Source: Cherax quadricarinatus (taxonomy: Eukaryota > Arthropoda > Malacostraca > Decapoda > Parastacidae). From it: DNA of 64,000 bases. The first letter of the stretch is position 1. Each line of letters begins with the position of its first letter. Below, in pieces: positions 61,228 to 64,000 of the stretch. The notes under the pieces are model-generated. The model ran no database searches. It was not told the DNA's origin and saw only the letters and a list, made by a program, of their open reading frames with translations. The position numbers and the translations under genes are program-made. The stretch lies in NCBI RefSeq assembly GCF_038502225.1, contig NC_091298.1:38477972-38541971 (forward strand), in the 5' to 3' direction.

Positions 61228-64000
61228 AGATCCTCCAGTGGAACATTTGCGGGCTCCAGCGGAAAATTCACTTAGTGATTGAAGCTGCAGTTCAGGATGA
61301 GGTTGATGTCTTCCTGTTTCAGGAGACACTCACCGATTTGTCACGTCAAATGCAGCCACATATTCTGGGATTCTCTGCCTACCTTCAACGCCTGGAAGGG
61401 ACTGGCAGGGGCACGGCGATCTACGTCAGGACCACTATCCCTCATTCAATCTCCACTGACCCCATCGACTGTGGGGAGGGCGTAGAGGTTCAGGCTGTCA
61501 CCCTACACCTGGCGGATGGACCTCTCGTGGTTTACAATATTTACAGAAGCTCTCGGTACACCCTTGACATCTCAGAGGTGGCAGCACTCGCCCCACGGGA
61601 GGGTCTTGTTGTGGCTGGGGATGTCAATGCCCACCACCCAATACTTTCTTCTGTCTCTCCTACCAACGCAGCTGGGAGGCACCTTGCGGCTGTGCTGGAG
61701 GAGGTCCCTGAGATCGCCCTCCTCAATAATGGTGAGCCAACCCATCACTATGGTGGCCGCTTGGATGTCACACTCATCTCTAGGCGGTTGCTCTCGAGCG
61801 CGAGATGGGAGGTCCACCCCCGTCTCACCAGTGATCACTTTGCAGTGGTCACTATGCTGATGGTCCAGCGGTGCCCGCTCCCCACACCTACCCCCAGATG
61901 GAATCTAAAAAAGGCCGACTGGCAGTGCTTCCAGGAGGTCATTGAGCGTTGGTGGACGGAGTCTCCCCTTCCAGAAGACCCAGATGAGGCGGCTCAAAGC
62001 TTGCAGGTGGCCTTCACATGTGCAGCCGAGGCAGCAATACCTAAGATTACAGGCGGAGGGTCATATAAACGTGACTGGTGGTTTTACAATGAGGACATCA
62101 GGGAACAGAACCACCGCATCAATGTTGTACGCAAGATGCACAGGCGTAATCCCACGGTTGAGTCCATGCGTCTGCTCAGGGAAGTGGTGCGGCATGCACG
62201 CCATGTCTCACACAGGGTCCGGCAGGCTAAATGGTTCGAGTGGTGTGCCTCCTTCAGCTACTCCTCCACCTTATCTGAGATTTGGACCAAGTTACGATTG
62301 GCCACTGGGCAGCGTCGCAGTGTGGCTCGGTTGCACCCAGACCCCGCAACGGAGGCAGAGCGTCTGGTGGACCTATTCACCTCCAGAGCGGCCATGGCTC
62401 AACTGCCTCAGGATCTCCAGGACCTCCAAGCCACCCTCCTTCCTAGAAGGGTGATGGTGATCCAAGCAGCATGCCAGGCTGGGGATGTCACGGATGAAGA
62501 CTTCACCGACCAGGAGCTCCAGGCAGCCTTCACATCTCATCGAGACACTGCTCCGGGGCATGATGGTATCGCCTATGGCATGATCACTTGGTCTGGCCAT
62601 TCTGGACATTCAGCTGTCCTGGGAGTCATCAACCAGACTTGGCGAGCTGGCAAACTCCCTGTCGTATGGAAGGAGGCTGACATCATACCGATTCCTAAGC
62701 CTGGGGATCCTGGCAGTGTGAGACCCATCTCCCTCACCAGTTGCATCTCGAAGGTGTCTGAAAGGATGGTGTTGGAGCGCCTGAGGTGGAAGCTTGGCCC
62801 TCCTCATAAACACCTCTATGGCTTCACCAGAGGAGTGGGCACTTTCGAAAGCCTTACCACTCTACTGACCGGCATTGGGTCGGACGCCCAAGCCCACATT
62901 GTTGTCTTTCTTGACCTCGAGAAAGCTTTTGAGCTAGCCAGTGCACCTGCCATCCTCTCACTCTTGGCCCGCAGGGGGATTAAAGGCAGGCTGCTTTCAT
63001 GGCTTCGTTCCTATCTCCAGGACAGGTGGGCCCGGGTACGCTTCCAGGGGCATGCCTCTTCTCTCAAGACCCTGGACAACGGCACTCCACAGGGCGGGGT
63101 GCTTAGTCCCACCCTGTTCAATGTACTGATGCATCAGCTGGTGTGCCTGCCTTTCTCCAGAGGGACCATCCTCCTCAGCTATGCCGATGACCTGGCACTT
63201 GTCGTACCTAGGAAGCGCCGGCTTTTGCAGCGTGCCCAGGAGGACCTCGATCTGCTGGCTTCCACCTGCCGTCACTTGGGACTCAAGATATCTGCAGCAA
63301 AATCCAAAGCCATGATCCTTCGCACCAAGGTGCCCAGTCAGAGGCTGCGGGTCCTGGGCATCGACCTGGAGTGGGTTCACAGTTATAGGTACCTTGGCAT
63401 CTACATTGACAGGCACCTCACCTTCCAGAAACATGTGCGCCACATTAAAGAGAGGGCTCTGCAGAGGGTCAGGGCATTGAGTGCCATGGCCAACCCTAGG
63501 GTTGGGGCCAGCCTCGAGGTCATGAGGTTGTTCTACATCCAGGCAATACGTTCCCTCGTTGACTATGGGGCACTTGCTCTGGTTCACGCCAGACCCACAA
63601 ACATCAAATCCCTCTGTGTCATCCAGAACACAGCTGTACGGGCCATGCTGGGGGCTCCTAGGTGGGCCAATGCAGTGGCTCTGAACCTTGAGGTGCAGCT
63701 ACAGCCTCTTGAAGACAGGATCCAACTGGTAGCTGCCAGGAGGATTGCAAAGTATCTCCGACTCCCAGGGGCTGACAAACTGATGAGAGATTTACGGGTC
63801 CGCCAGGGACAGGTCATTCCACTGCATCCCGGCCGCCGATGGATGTGGTCGGTAGCAGATGCCACACAGAAGCTCTTGCCCATGACATTGCTCCAGGCGG
63901 GAGGCTGCGACAGACTGGCAGCGAACTACACGGTGCCACCCCCTTGGGCACCAGAGCTGTTTGCGGTGAGCTGGACAACCCTACCAGACAGCAAGAGGCA
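61062..64000 (+). CDS. LINE-I2 ORF2, partial (endonuclease and RT; 3' end outside window)
   Basis: Start chosen by analogy with LINE-I1 (ATG at 61062). Open to the window end, covering endonuclease, RT with SYADDLALVV (about 63180) and the connection toward RNase H. Compared with I1 I noticed Ala to Thr near 61956, Ala to Glu near 62160, Arg to Trp near 62588 and Arg to Trp near 63027. The first Trp change is in the pre-RT segment and the second in the RT fingers/palm (QDRRARVRF becomes QDRWARVRF). No stop or shift seen. Confidence 0.87.
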   Translation, partial: MDAGRSPTGQERLNGTSSHHPGVLPVCDGGGPGVANNGRRVPGRDGISEPPLRPLKILQWNICGLQRKIHLVIEAAVQDEVDVFLFQETLTDLSRQMQPHILGFSAYLQRLEGTGRGTAIYVRTTIPHSISTDPIDCGEGVEVQAVTLHLADGPLVVYNIYRSSRYTLDISEVAALAPREGLVVAGDVNAHHPILSSVSPTNAAGRHLAAVLEEVPEIALLNNGEPTHHYGGRLDVTLISRRLLSSARWEVHPRLTSDHFAVVTMLMVQRCPLPTPTPRWNLKKADWQCFQEVIERWWTESPLPEDPDEAAQSLQVAFTCAAEAAIPKITGGGSYKRDWWFYNEDIREQNHRINVVRKMHRRNPTVESMRLLREVVRHARHVSHRVRQAKWFEWCASFSYSSTLSEIWTKLRLATGQRRSVARLHPDPATEAERLVDLFTSRAAMAQLPQDLQDLQATLLPRRVMVIQAACQAGDVTDEDFTDQELQAAFTSHRDTAPGHDGIAYGMITWSGHSGHSAVLGVINQTWRAGKLPVVWKEADIIPIPKPGDPGSVRPISLTSCISKVSERMVLERLRWKLGPPHKHLYGFTRGVGTFESLTTLLTGIGSDAQAHIVVFLDLEKAFELASAPAILSLLARRGIKGRLLSWLRSYLQDRWARVRFQGHASSLKTLDNGTPQGGVLSPTLFNVLMHQLVCLPFSRGTILLSYADDLALVVPRKRRLLQRAQEDLDLLASTCRHLGLKISAAKSKAMILRTKVPSQRLRVLGIDLEWVHSYRYLGIYIDRHLTFQKHVRHIKERALQRVRALSAMANPRVGASLEVMRLFYIQAIRSLVDYGALALVHARPTNIKSLCVIQNTAVRAMLGAPRWANAVALNLEVQLQPLEDRIQLVAARRIAKYLRLPGADKLMRDLRVRQGQVIPLHPGRRWMWSVADATQKLLPMTLLQAGGCDRLAANYTVPPPWAPELFAVSWTTLPDSKR

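Larger units (their letters stand above)
59173..64000 (+). mobile_element. LINE-I2, second RNase-H LINE copy, cut by the window end
   Basis: Begins with the same GGAAGCGACATCGGAG as LINE-I1 and stays collinear with a constant offset of 6661 bases to the window edge, so no indels separate the copies in that span. 59128-59172 is a short unique flank. Confidence 0.9.

Overview
This is eukaryotic, repeat-dominated DNA. I see no convincing host gene, no rRNA and no canonical tRNA. The kinds of elements present (CR1/L2-like LINEs, GIY-YIG Penelope-like elements, Tx1/L1-like LINEs, an RNase-H LINE, long (TA)n, (CA)n and (ATT)n tracts) suggest a large animal genome. Several repeats look like ones I associate with decapod crustaceans, possibly crayfish. 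That assignment rests on recollection, not on a host gene in the window.

Layout. 1-8.24 kb: four head-to-tail degenerate copies of a CR1/L2-like LINE (LINE-A), separated by (CA)n and long pyrimidine tracts. 8.46-14.4 kb: a Penelope-like element (PLE-1, minus) split by a CR1-like LINE (LINE-B1). The two fuse in frame into one 1339-codon ORF. An inverted PLE fragment and a MITE fragment follow. 14.4-21.2 kb: mostly AT-rich non-coding DNA with a diffuse recurrent motif, a (TA)n tract, a LINE-D tail, a (TAG)n tract and LINE-B3. 21.26-22.15 kb: a foldback repeat, then (ATT)n and (GA)n. 22.48-25.34 kb: LINE-B2 (minus), with CCCH-finger ORF1 remnants. 25.6-37.3 kb: two diverged Tx1/L1-like LINEs in tandem (C1, C2). 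37.3-40.5 kb: a SINE, a second foldback, an 18-bp minisatellite, a 53-bp retroposon and a dead Tc1 transposase. 40.76-45.06 kb: a nearly intact CR1 element (LINE-D) with an SGNH-hydrolase ORF1, carrying a perfect-palindrome insertion in ORF2. 45.06-49.1 kb: (TA)n/MITE/(TA)n, a second 53-bp retroposon, PLE-2 and a degenerate DDE-like gene. 49.3-52.0 kb: LINE-A5. 52.5-64 kb: two ~99% identical, apparently intact RNase-H LINEs (I1, and I2 cut by the window end), separated by two SINEs that share their 3' tail.

How the parts relate. The RNase-H LINE is the best candidate for a currently active element. Three SINEs (58.5, 58.8 and 37.6 kb) end in its tail sequence, which suggests its machinery mobilises them. 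The most unusual signals are a hammerhead-ribozyme-like core recurring in unrelated sequence contexts (21.3, 42.6 and 45.9 kb), twice within inverted dimers, and a discrete 53-bp retroposon with clear target-site duplications at two loci.
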